Source: an uncultured bacterium (GTDB lineage: Bacteria > Planctomycetota > Phycisphaerae > Phycisphaerales > SM1A02). From it: a DNA stretch of 44,639 nucleotides. Below are positions 19,521 to 28,000 of the stretch, piece after piece. The stretch is from contig CAITDI010000110.1 in NCBI GenBank assembly GCA_903891095.1, positions 1-44,639 of the forward strand, given 5' to 3'. Both the position numbers and the translations under genes were made by a program. A model generated the notes under the pieces. That model was not told the origin of the DNA, did no database searches, and worked only from the letters and a program-made list of their open reading frames with translations. Position 1 is the first letter of the stretch; every line of letters begins with the position of its first letter.

Positions 19521-20759
19521 TCAGTCGGTGGCCTTGGCGCGGAAGTCGAGCGTGGCTCCGAGCTGGTTTGCGAGGCGTTCGCAGGCCGAATGTGTCGCGC
19601 GCATCGTGCGCTTGGCGGGTTGGCCCGTCTCCAGCGCTTTTTCAAGCCACGCGCGGTCGACGCGGAGCGTTCCCGCGTCGCGGTCGCTCGCGAGGTCGAC
19701 GCGCGCGACCAGCCGCTCGCCGACGAGGACGGGCATCGTGTAGTAGCCGTGCACGCGCTTGGCCGCGGGCACGAACGCCTCAAAGCGGTAGTCGAAGCCG
19801 AACAGCTCGTGACAGCGCGCGCGCTCGCGGATGAGTGGGTCGAAGGGCGCGAGGAGGCGGGGGGTGCCGTCGTCGAGTTCGATCGCGTCGGCGGCGCGCT
19901 TCCAGTCGAGCCGCGCGAAGCCTGGACGCGGGGCGCGGCCTGTCCCGTCGAGCGGCCGCTCGAGCGCGACCTGCGCGATTTCGCCTTGTTTCGCGGCCTT
20001 CGCGCACCAGGCGCTGGCCTCGGCCGGCGTGATCACCCACATGAAGTGCGCGATCTCGCGCGGCGTCGCGGCGCCGAGCCGTTCGATCGCCGCGCGGCAC
20101 GCCCACGCGATCAGCTCCTCGCGCGCGGGCTGCTCGGGCTGCGGCCCGTGCACGCGCTCGGCGATGTCGTAGATCTTCTCGAAGCCTCGCCGCGAGTGGA
20201 TCGCGACCTCGCCCGTGCGCCAGAGGAACTCGAGCGCCGCCTTGTGCGGCGACCAGTCCCACCAGCCTTCGCTCTTTTCCATGCGCGCCGGACGCGGGAA
20301 ATCGCGGGTCGCGAGCGGCCCGCGCGATTCGAGCTCGCCGCGGACCTCGGCGATCGTCTTCTTCCAGTTGCGCCCGAGTCGTTCGCGCATCCACGCGCTC
20401 TGCCTGAGTCGCGCGCGGCTCCGCTCGAAGCGATGCGTCCACCACGGCAGCCCGTCGCTGCGGATCACGCTCGCGTCGTGCGTCCAATGTTCGAACGCGT
20501 GGCGCGAGGTCTCGGTGTGGTGCGCGAGCTGCGCGGGCTCGTAGCCGTCGAGCCGCGTGTGGAGGATCAGGTGATGCGCGCGCTCGACCGAGTTGATGCT
20601 GTCGACCTGCACGAAGCCGAGCTCGCGCACGAGCGCGATCACGCGCGCCTTGGTCGCACGCGCGGGCGCGCGGTCGAGCGCGCAGCCGGCGAGCAGCAGG
20701 CGCCGCGCGGCAGCGGCGGGGACGGCTTCAGAGATCGGTGTTCGCGCGCGCGCGGGCAT
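19521..20759 (-). CDS. YcaQ/AlkZ-like DNA glycosylase (winged-helix family)
   Basis: 412 residues from the ATG at 20759; about 35 upstream codons are open but unlikely coding. The YcaQ family is shown by FVQVDSINSVERAHHLIL: the Gln-x-Asp (Q51, D53) is the catalytic pattern reported for YcaQ-type interstrand-crosslink glycosylases. Further family blocks are EHWTHDASVI, WDWSPHKAALEFLW (winged-helix region) and LLAPFDPLIRERARCHELFGFDYRFEAFVP. Known members unhook DNA crosslinks or remove bulky alkylated bases. It is monocistronic, 109 bp upstream of the Bat-like operon on the same strand. Confidence 0.88.
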   Translation of the reverse strand: MPARARTPISEAVPAAAARRLLLAGCALDRAPARATKARVIALVRELGFVQVDSINSVERAHHLILHTRLDGYEPAQLAHHTETSRHAFEHWTHDASVIRSDGLPWWTHRFERSRARLRQSAWMRERLGRNWKKTIAEVRGELESRGPLATRDFPRPARMEKSEGWWDWSPHKAALEFLWRTGEVAIHSRRGFEKIYDIAERVHGPQPEQPAREELIAWACRAAIERLGAATPREIAHFMWVITPAEASAWCAKAAKQGEIAQVALERPLDGTGRAPRPGFARLDWKRAADAIELDDGTPRLLAPFDPLIRERARCHELFGFDYRFEAFVPAAKRVHGYYTMPVLVGERLVARVDLASDRDAGTLRVDRAWLEKALETGQPAKRTMRATHSACERLANQLGATLDFRAKATD

Positions 20760-20831
20760 GGGGCGCGCAGGGTAGTTGCCGCGAGTCGAGCTGGTGCGCG
20801 CGCGCGCGACGCGCTCGCAACACCGCGAGAT

Positions 20832-20899
20832 GGGGAATCCGCCCCCTACCCCTCGGCGCCACATGTGGGGAACTTGCCCCGCGCGTTGAGCACATGTGC
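20832..20899 (+). promoter_or_regulatory. Two repeated palindromes upstream of the dockerin/FGE gene
   Basis: Two copies of CACATGTG (20860-20867, within CCACATGTGG, and 20891-20898, within GCACATGTGC) lie 31 bp apart centre to centre, about three helical turns. Interleaved are two GGGG-N6-CCCC inverted repeats (20832-20845 and 20867-20880). All lie within 110 bp of the start at 20939. This looks like paired regulator sites; no regulator can be named. Confidence 0.5.
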
Positions 20900-20938
20900 G
20901 TTCGACGCGGGTTCATCACCAGCCTGAGGAGGCAACAT

Positions 20939-22189
20939 ATGAAGAAGTCATTCCGGGGCATCCTGTCCATCGCTGCGGCGATCCTTGCGTCCGCGCTTGT
21001 CGCGGGGCCCGTCCACGCGCAGTCGTGCGGAGGCGACGCCAACAACGACGGCATCGTGAACGGCGACGACCTCGCCACGATGCTGTCGAACTGGGGCGCG
21101 TGTGCCGTGTCTGTGCCGACGATTTCGCAGGTGACGCCGAATTCGGGTCCTATGACCGGTGGAACCGTGTTCTACATCGGTGGCACGAACCTCAACAGCG
21201 TGACCAGCGTGACCGTCGGCGGCGTGGCGGCGACGATCCTCGCGGCACATCCCACGGTCATCGTCGCCACAACCTCCGCCAGCGCCACCGATGGCGCGAA
21301 GACGGTCGCCGTGACGACGGCGGCCGGCACCGCGTCGGCGAGCAATGCGTTCACATACATTTTCGGTGGCGTCACGCCGAGCTGGGCGACGCTGGTCCAG
21401 GGGCTTCCTGACCCCGCTGTGGTGACCGACGCCACCTTGCGCGCGGCGATCACGGCGAGCGGGCTCGCGTGGCGCGTGCGCGACACGGCGACGCAGATCG
21501 AGATGCTGCTTGTACCTGCAGGTACCTACACAATGGGGTGCTCGGCGTCGAATGCGATTGCATGCCTTTCCGACGAGAACCCAACGCACCAGGTGACGAT
21601 CACCAACGCCTTCTACATCGGACGCTATGAGGTGACGCAGGCGCAGTGGACTGCGAGGATGGGTTCGAATCCGTCGAACTTCCCGAGCGCCAGCGCGGAG
21701 GTTGCCGCGGCGCAGGTTCCGAACCGACCGGTCGAGCGGGTGTCGTGGGACATGGTCCAGGGCTTCCTCACGGCGGCAGGCATGCGGCTTCCGACCGAGG
21801 CCGAGTGGGAGTACGCGTGCCGCGCTGGCACGACGACGGCGTTTAACAACGGGTCGAACGATGACGCGACGGCGGTGAACATCGCTTGGTACAGCGCGAA
21901 CTCGGTCAACCAGACGCGCCCGGTCGGTGGCAAGGCCGCGAACGCGCTCGGGTTGCACGACATGTTGGGCAATGTGAATGAGTGGTGTAGCGATTGGTAC
22001 GCGGCGAACTATTACGCGTCGAGCCCGTCGACGAACCCCACGGGCCCGGCGACTGGGACGACTCGCGTGTCCCGCGGCGGCTCGTACTTCAGCGTCCTAA
22101 CCAGCGTGCGCTCCTCCTTCCGCAACTTCACCGCGCCGGCCGGCACGCTCAACAACATCGGGTTCCGTGCCGTGAGGAACCCCTCCTGA
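20939..22189 (+). CDS. Secreted dockerin-TIG-FGE-fold protein
   Basis: 416 residues from the ATG at 20939, set by GAGGAGG at 20926-20932. The order is: signal peptide (ends GPVHA-QS); one dockerin/EF-hand type calcium motif, GDANNDGIVNGDDLATMLSNWG in part (residues 32-53); an IPT/TIG immunoglobulin-like domain (about 60-141, PTISQVTPNSGP then GTNLNSVTSVTVGG); and a formylglycine-generating-enzyme (sulfatase-modifying factor) fold (about 165-416). The fold shows YTMGCS, FYIGRYEVTQAQW, RLPTEAEWEYACRAG, GNVNEWCSDWY and the end NIGFRAVRN. The two C-terminal active cysteines of true FGE are missing (GGSYFSVLTSVRSSFRN). It is probably a ligand-binding or structural extracellular protein. Confidence 0.9.
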   Translation: MKKSFRGILSIAAAILASALVAGPVHAQSCGGDANNDGIVNGDDLATMLSNWGACAVSVPTISQVTPNSGPMTGGTVFYIGGTNLNSVTSVTVGGVAATILAAHPTVIVATTSASATDGAKTVAVTTAAGTASASNAFTYIFGGVTPSWATLVQGLPDPAVVTDATLRAAITASGLAWRVRDTATQIEMLLVPAGTYTMGCSASNAIACLSDENPTHQVTITNAFYIGRYEVTQAQWTARMGSNPSNFPSASAEVAAAQVPNRPVERVSWDMVQGFLTAAGMRLPTEAEWEYACRAGTTTAFNNGSNDDATAVNIAWYSANSVNQTRPVGGKAANALGLHDMLGNVNEWCSDWYAANYYASSPSTNPTGPATGTTRVSRGGSYFSVLTSVRSSFRNFTAPAGTLNNIGFRAVRNPS

Positions 22190-22280
22190 TTTCCTCTACG
22201 CGCTTTCGTTCTTCCTCCCCGACACCCCACACTCCGCGCGCGTCGCTGACGCCCGCTGATTGATGACGAGTGCAACGAAA

Positions 22281-22330
22281 CGCCGCGATGCGCAGCCCCG
22301 ACGAGGGGCGCGCATCGCGGCGGTGTTTTT
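22281..22330 (+). terminator. Rho-independent terminator of the FGE-fold gene
   Basis: CGCCGCGATGCGC (22281-22293) pairs with GCGCATCGCGGCG (22309-22321), giving a 13-bp stem with further CCCC/GGGG pairing inside. A GTGTTTTT tail follows at 22323-22330. It lies about 90 bp after the stop at 22189. Confidence 0.85.
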
Positions 22331-22355
22331 CGGCGCAAGCGCGCCTGAGCCGGTT

Positions 22356-22389
22356 TTTGCCGATTACCAATGCGTTGGTAATTTGCAAA
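22356..22389 (+). promoter_or_regulatory. Long palindromic operator upstream of alpha-galactosidase
   Basis: A 34-bp symmetric site: TTTGC, 2 nt, ATTACCAA, TGCG, TTGGTAAT, 2 nt, GCAAA. Both outer (5 bp) and inner (8 bp) arms are perfect. It ends 30 bp before the ATG at 22420. A possible promoter overlaps it (TTGCCG at 22357-22362 and TAATTT at 22379-22384, 16 bp apart). Its AT content stands out from the surroundings. The layout suits a LacI- or GntR-type repressor; that is inference. Confidence 0.7.
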
Positions 22390-22419
22390 GCCACATCGTC
22401 GGGGCAGTAGACTCGGCGC

Positions 22420-24312
22420 ATGCGCGTCCGCCTGCTCCTCCCAGTTCTGCTCCTCCCGGTTCTGCTCCTCCCAGTTCTGCTCCCCCCGGGCCTGCTTGCC
22501 GTGCTGTCCTCTGCGCCTGCGGGCGCGGCCGCGCACGACGCGTCGCCCTCGCCGCGCGCGTCGCCCTCGCCGCTCCCCGCCGCGATCCGCGCGGGCGTGC
22601 CGCAGGCCGTGGCCGCCGACCCCGATCGCGCGCGCGAGCTCGTCGTCGAGATGCACTGGGACGGAGACGAGGCCGCGCCGATCGTGCGCAACGATTCCGC
22701 CGCGCCCGTCGCGGTCAAGGAGATCGTGCTCTTCGACATCGCGCACGGGCTCGCGCCCGACACGCGGATGTACGGCGAAGGCCTGCAGATGCTCGCGCAG
22801 ACCGCGGGCACGATCGCGGCGCCCGAGGATGTCGGCGACTATCCCGACCGCTCGCACTACCGGTTGCCCGAGCCTGCGGGTTTCCGCCGCGTGTACGGCG
22901 TGCTCGCGCTCGAGCCTGCGGGGGCGCCGCAGTTCATCGCGGCGTTTGCGACTTGCTCGCGCTTTGTCGGCGCGTTCGACATCTCGCCCACGCGCGTGCG
23001 CTGCACGATCGACTGCGAGGGACTTGTGATTCCCGCCAAGAGCGCGTGGAGCCTCGAGTCGCTCGTCGTGCGCGAAGGCGCGTCGCGCGGCGAACTGCTC
23101 GACGATCTCGCGAAGCGCATCGCGCGCGTCCATCCGCGCACCGCGTATCCCGCGCCGCCCGCGGGCTGGTGCTCGTGGTACTGCTTCGGCCCCGCGGTCA
23201 CTGCCAAGAACGTGCTCGACAACCTCGGCGCGATGGAGCGCGACTATCCCGAACTCAAGTTCGTGCAGATCGACGACGGCTACCAGCCCAAGATGGGCGA
23301 CTGGCTCGACACGGGCCCCGGCTTCGGCGGCAAGCCCGTGCAGGACATCCTGCGCGAGATCAAGTCGCGCGGCCGCGAGCCCGCGATCTGGGTGGCGCCG
23401 TTCATCGCGAGCCCTGACTCGAAGATCCTGCGCGACCATCCCGACTGGTTCGTCAAGGGCGACGACGGCAAGCCGATGCCGAGCGACCGCGTGATGTTCG
23501 GCGGCTGGCGGCTCGGGCCGTGGTACGTGCTTGACGGCACGCATCCGGAGGTGCAGGCGCATTTCGAGAAGCTCTTCCGCACGATGAAGGACGACTGGAA
23601 GGTCGAGTACTTCAAGCTCGACGCGATCTTCTGGGGCATGATGCACGGCGGGCGATTCCACGATCCGAAGGCGACGCGCGTCGAGGCCTATCGCCTCGGC
23701 ATGCAGGCGATCCGCCGCGGAGCGGGCGACAAGTCGTACATCCTCGGCTGCAACCATCCGATCTGGCCGAGCCTCGGGCTGATCGACGGTTCGCGCAGCT
23801 CGCTCGACATCGGCCGCAACTGGACGAGCGTCTGGCGCACGGGCCGCGAGAATCTCCTGCGCGGCTGGCAGAACGGCACGCTGTGGTGGAACGACCCCGA
23901 CACGCTCGTGCAGACGGGGCTTCCCGAGAACGAGGCGCGCTTCCACGCGACGCTCGTCTACGCGACCGGTGGCGCGATGCTCGCGGGCGACGATCTCGCC
24001 ACGCTTCCGCGCGACAAGATGCCGATCGTGCGCGCGCTGTCGCGGCCGACGGGCGTGGCGGCGGCGTTCAACGACCTTGCGCTTTCGGTCGGCGCGGTGG
24101 CGCTTGCGAACGGCGTCACGCGGTTTGCGCTCTTCAACTGGTCGGACAAGCCTTGCGATCGGAGCGTTGCATTCGCGGGCAAGTGCCGCGTGCGCGACGC
24201 GTGGACCGGCGAGGATCTCGGCATGCACGACGGCGGATTTGCGATGCGGGCGATTCCCGCGCATGACGCGCGCCTGATCGAGGTCGTGCCCGCGACGAAC
24301 GCCGCGCGCTGA
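22420..24312 (+). CDS. Exported GH36/melibiase-type alpha-galactosidase
   Basis: 630 residues. It has an unusual signal peptide with the pentapeptide LLLPV repeated three times, then a Pro/Ser/Ala linker. The N-terminal beta-sandwich region is about residues 75-240. The catalytic barrel begins at WCSWYCFGP, with FVQIDDGYQPKMGDW and AIWVAPFIASP. The nucleophile is probably D401 in YFKLDAIFWG, and the acid/base is probably in GLIDGSRSSLDIGRN. A C-terminal beta domain ends the protein. GH36 enzymes remove terminal alpha-galactose from oligosaccharides or galactolipids; related clans include other specificities. It is probably controlled by the palindrome just upstream. No transporter is adjacent. 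Confidence 0.86.
   Translation: MRVRLLLPVLLLPVLLLPVLLPPGLLAVLSSAPAGAAAHDASPSPRASPSPLPAAIRAGVPQAVAADPDRARELVVEMHWDGDEAAPIVRNDSAAPVAVKEIVLFDIAHGLAPDTRMYGEGLQMLAQTAGTIAAPEDVGDYPDRSHYRLPEPAGFRRVYGVLALEPAGAPQFIAAFATCSRFVGAFDISPTRVRCTIDCEGLVIPAKSAWSLESLVVREGASRGELLDDLAKRIARVHPRTAYPAPPAGWCSWYCFGPAVTAKNVLDNLGAMERDYPELKFVQIDDGYQPKMGDWLDTGPGFGGKPVQDILREIKSRGREPAIWVAPFIASPDSKILRDHPDWFVKGDDGKPMPSDRVMFGGWRLGPWYVLDGTHPEVQAHFEKLFRTMKDDWKVEYFKLDAIFWGMMHGGRFHDPKATRVEAYRLGMQAIRRGAGDKSYILGCNHPIWPSLGLIDGSRSSLDIGRNWTSVWRTGRENLLRGWQNGTLWWNDPDTLVQTGLPENEARFHATLVYATGGAMLAGDDLATLPRDKMPIVRALSRPTGVAAAFNDLALSVGAVALANGVTRFALFNWSDKPCDRSVAFAGKCRVRDAWTGEDLGMHDGGFAMRAIPAHDARLIEVVPATNAAR
22432..22476 (+). repeat. 15-bp in-frame tandem repeat in the signal peptide
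   Basis: Three copies of a 15-bp unit encode LLLPV three times inside the alpha-galactosidase signal peptide. A fourth degenerate copy (LLPPG) follows at 22477-22491. The unit is a multiple of three, so copy changes would alter only the length of the hydrophobic core. Confidence 0.88.
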
Positions 24313-24324
24313 TCGCGCGGCGTT
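24298..24324 (+). terminator. Bidirectional hairpin overlapping two stop codons
   Basis: AACGCCGCGCG (24298-24308) pairs perfectly with CGCGCGGCGTT (24314-24324), an 11-bp stem with a 5-nt loop. The alpha-galactosidase stop TGA (24310-24312) lies in the loop, and the stop of the convergent membrane-protein gene (24323-24325) overlaps the other arm. There is no T-run on either strand. Confidence 0.7.
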
Positions 24325-24709
24325 ACTTGACCGCCGTCTGCTGCGGCTTGCGCCCGCGGCCGACGATCGCGATGCCCGTGACCGCGAGCACCCACGACGG
24401 GAACAGCCCCACGCCGGGGATGCACTCGACGACCAGCGCCGCCGCGAGCGGCCAGCTCCATCCGAGGATGAGCGTGAGCACGAGCGCCACCGCGAGGTCG
24501 GCGAAGATCGCGATCACCTCGCCCACCGGCGCGAGCGCTGTGTCCGCGCCGACCGCGACGAGCATCGCGAGCGCGATTCGCAGCCCCGTGAGCGACCGAC
24601 GCGCGACCGTGGCCTTGGCGATGCCGCCGCGGCCGCCGATGCCGCCGCGGCCGCCGATGCCGTGCGGCTCGGGTTCCTTCGCGTTGGTTGGTGGCGTCCG
24701 TTCGCTCAT
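24323..24709 (-). CDS. Small two- to three-helix membrane protein
   Basis: 128 residues from the ATG at 24709; a longer frame upstream is less likely. The N-terminal 40 residues are Pro/Gly-rich with a repeated GIGGRG unit (18 bp, 24621-24656) and are basic. Membrane segments follow: LRIALAMLVAVGADTALA, VIAIFADLAVALVLTLILGW and LAAALVVECIPGVGLFPSWVLAV. The C-terminus is GRGRKPQQTAVK. I recognise no family. The segment following LILGW is compatible with a small pore- or scaffold-like membrane protein, but no function can be stated. Confidence 0.7.
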   Translation of the reverse strand: MSERTPPTNAKEPEPHGIGGRGGIGGRGGIAKATVARRSLTGLRIALAMLVAVGADTALAPVGEVIAIFADLAVALVLTLILGWSWPLAAALVVECIPGVGLFPSWVLAVTGIAIVGRGRKPQQTAVK

Positions 24710-25001
24710 GCAGGTCTCGCGCGCCCTGCCGATCGGCAGAGCGCGGAGCATCGCATGAATCGGCGATGTGCGAACGGCTCCGCTAGGCAACTGCCCCATT
24801 CGGCGGCATATCGCGGCATTTGTCCCTTCGCGCGTGCACTCGCGCGCGAACAGCGGACAGTGCCCTGATTGTGTTCTTCGGGAGGCCGCGGCCGAGAGGC
24901 TTCCTCGCTGCCGCCGATTTCATCTCTACAACGACCGCATGAAACCGCGCGGACTTCGGGCGAGCCCGAGGCTCTGATGGACGGTGCAGGAAACCACGCC
25001 C

Positions 25002-28000
25002 ATGTCGCTCGATCCGTCCAAGGTCCTCTCGCCGCAACGCGTGTTTCGCTCGCTTGAGCGCAAGGTGCTCGCGCCGCTGGTGGTGGTCTTCCTCGCCATC
25101 GCGGCGCTGACCGTCGTCGCGATGGTGGTGGTCTACAGGGCGCATCGCTCGTGGCGCGCGGTGGAGGAAGCGCGCATGGTCGCGCGCTCGATCGCGCGGC
25201 TGCGCATCGACCAGCAGGACGAGCTGAACCGATACGTCGCGGCACTCTCGGACGAGGTGCCCGTGCATCTCGTCGTCGTCGTCGCGGGCAAGCCGCCCAT
25301 GGTCGTGGCCAGCACCCGTGATGACTGGGTCGGCCGGCCGCTCTCCGATATCCAGCAGGAGGGCATCGGCGAGAACATCGAGCATGTGATCTCGACGGGA
25401 CAGGACGCGGATGCGGAGTACCCCGCCGTAGGTGCGCGCGAGTACACGACGCCCTACGGATCCGACGGCGCCGCCCTCGTGCATGTGGATGCCGTCGTCG
25501 CGAGCCGCGACGTCTGGGTTTCGACCGTGCAGCAGTGCGCCATCGCCCTCGGCGGCATCGCGGGCTTTGGCATCATCGCCGGCATCCTCCTGCGTCGCCG
25601 CGTGACGCGGCGCATTTCGGCGCTCTCGAGCGGCGTCGACCAGGACCTTCCGCTCCTCGGCGTGGACGCGATCGGCGCGCGGCGATTCGACGACGAGATC
25701 ACGCATCTTGCGGGGCGCATCGAGGAATCGCGGGCGAGGGAGCGCCGCATCGACGCCGAGCTCGAGCGGCTCGCGCTCGTGGCGCGCAAGACCAGCAACG
25801 CGGTCATCGTCACCGACACCGAGCGGCGCATCCTGTGGGTCAACGAGGGCTTCACGCGCATCACGGGGTACACGCTCGACGAGGTCGTCGGGCTCGTGCC
25901 CGGCCATGTGCTGCAGAGCTCGGGCACCTCGGCCGAAACGGTTCGGAGCATGCGCGCCGCGCTCGATCGCCGCGAGGCTTGCCGCGTCGAGATCCTGAAC
26001 CGCGCGAAGGACGGCCGCGATCTCTGGCTCGACGTCGAGATCCTGCCCATGCGCGACGCCGCGGGCGTGTGCACGGGCTTCGTGTCCATCGAAAGCGACC
26101 TCACCGCCGCGGTGCGCGCGCGCGAGGAGATCGCCGCGAGCGAGCGCAGGCAGAAGCTCATCGTCGCCTCCGCCGAGCTCGGCACGTGGGACTGGAACCT
26201 CGCCACCGGCGAGATCAGCTTCAACGAGCGCTGGTGCCGCATGCTCGGCTATGAGCCGAGCGAGATCGAGCCGCACGTCCGGTCGTGGGAGCGCGTGCTG
26301 CATCCCGACGACCGAGAGCGCGTGACGCGCGAGCTCCAGGCGCATTTCACGGGAAAGTCCGACTTCTACCGCTGCGAGCACCGCCTTCGGCACAAGGACG
26401 GAAGCGTGGTCTGGGTGCACGACGCGGGCAAGGTCTACGAGCGCGACGCCACGGGCAAGCCGCTGCGCATGGCGGGCGTGCACCTCGACATCACCGAGCG
26501 CCGGCGCGCCGAGGAGCGCTTCGAGCTCGCGGTGCGCGGCTCCTCGGCGGGCATCTGGGACTGGGACGTCGCCACCAACGCCAACTTCATGTCGGTGCGC
26601 TTCAAGGAGATGCTGGGGTACTCCGCCGATGAAGCGATGGATTCCTTCGACGGCTGGGCGAACCTGCTGCATCCCGACGACCGCGAGTGGGTGCTCGCGG
26701 CGCTCTGGTCGCATGTGCGGTCCGGAACGCCGTATTCCGTCGACTATCGCCTCAAGCACCGCAGCGGCAGCTACCGCTGGTACCACGCGCACGGCCAGGC
26801 CGTGTGGGACGAGCAGGGCAAGCCGGTGCGCATGGCGGGTTCGCTCGAGGACATCCACGAGCGCCGCGTGCTCGAGCACGCGCGCGCGCGGCTGGCGGCG
26901 ATCGTCGAGGGATCCGAGGACTCGATCCTCGGCGTCGGGCTCGATGGAAAGATCGCGTCGGTCAACGCGGCCGCGGCGCGCATGTTCGGCGTCGGGCAGG
27001 ACGCGCTGATCGGCAGGAACGAGCTCGAGCAGGTGCCCGAGCAGTTCCGGGCCCACGAGCAGGACGCGCTTGTCCGCATCGCGCGCGGCGAGCGCGTCGA
27101 GCAGTACGAGTCGCGGCGCGTCCGCGGCGACGGGTCGTCGATCGAGGTCTCGGTCTCGGTGTCGCCCGTGCTCGACGAGCAGGGCCGCGTCGTCGCCGCG
27201 TCCAAGATCGTGCGCGACATCAGCGAGCGCAGCGAGAAGCGCGAGCTCGAGAAGCTCAACGCGCTGCTCGGCACGCAGAACCGCAAGCTCGAGGAGATGA
27301 CCGACCGCGCGCATCGGTTCGTCGACGACGTGTCGCACGAGTTCCGCACGCCGCTGACGGTGATCCGCGAGTATTCGTCGATCATCGCCGAGGGCCTCGG
27401 CGGCCCCGTGAGCGCGCAGCAGGCGGAGTGGCTGCAGATCGTCGACGTCGCGACCGTCGACCTCAACCAGATGGTCGAGGACTTCCTCGACTCGAGCAAG
27501 CTGCGCGCGGGGCGCCTGCGCGTCGACCGCCGCGCGTGCACGCTGATCTCGATCGTCGCCGGCGTGCGCCGGATGGTCGCGCGCAAGGCCGCGTCGCGAA
27601 AGATCTTCGTCGTCGAGGATCTCGCCGCCGACCTGCCGCTGGTCTTCGTCGACGAGGAGAAGGTCCGACGCGTGATCATGAACCTCGTGTCGAACGCGAT
27701 CAAGTTCTCGCCGGACGGCGGCAAGATCGTGCTTTCCGCGCGCACGCTGCCGACGGGCGACGTCGACTTCGCCGTCAAGGACGAAGGCCCCGGGCTCGCG
27801 TCCGCCGACATGGCGCTGCTGTTCGAGCGCTTCCGCCAGCTGCCCAACGCGCTCGCGCCGAGCGTGAAGGGCTTCGGCCTCGGCCTCAACATCGCGCGCC
27901 AGCTCGTGTGGCTCAACCTCGGCAAGATCTCGGTCGCAAGCGAGCCGAAGAAGGGCGCGACGTTCTCCTTCACGCTGCCTGCGATGAACCGCGAGCTGAT

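Noticed and set aside
20939-22189. Active sulfatase-modifying enzyme
   Set aside because: The catalytic cysteines of FGE are missing and no sulfatase gene is nearby.
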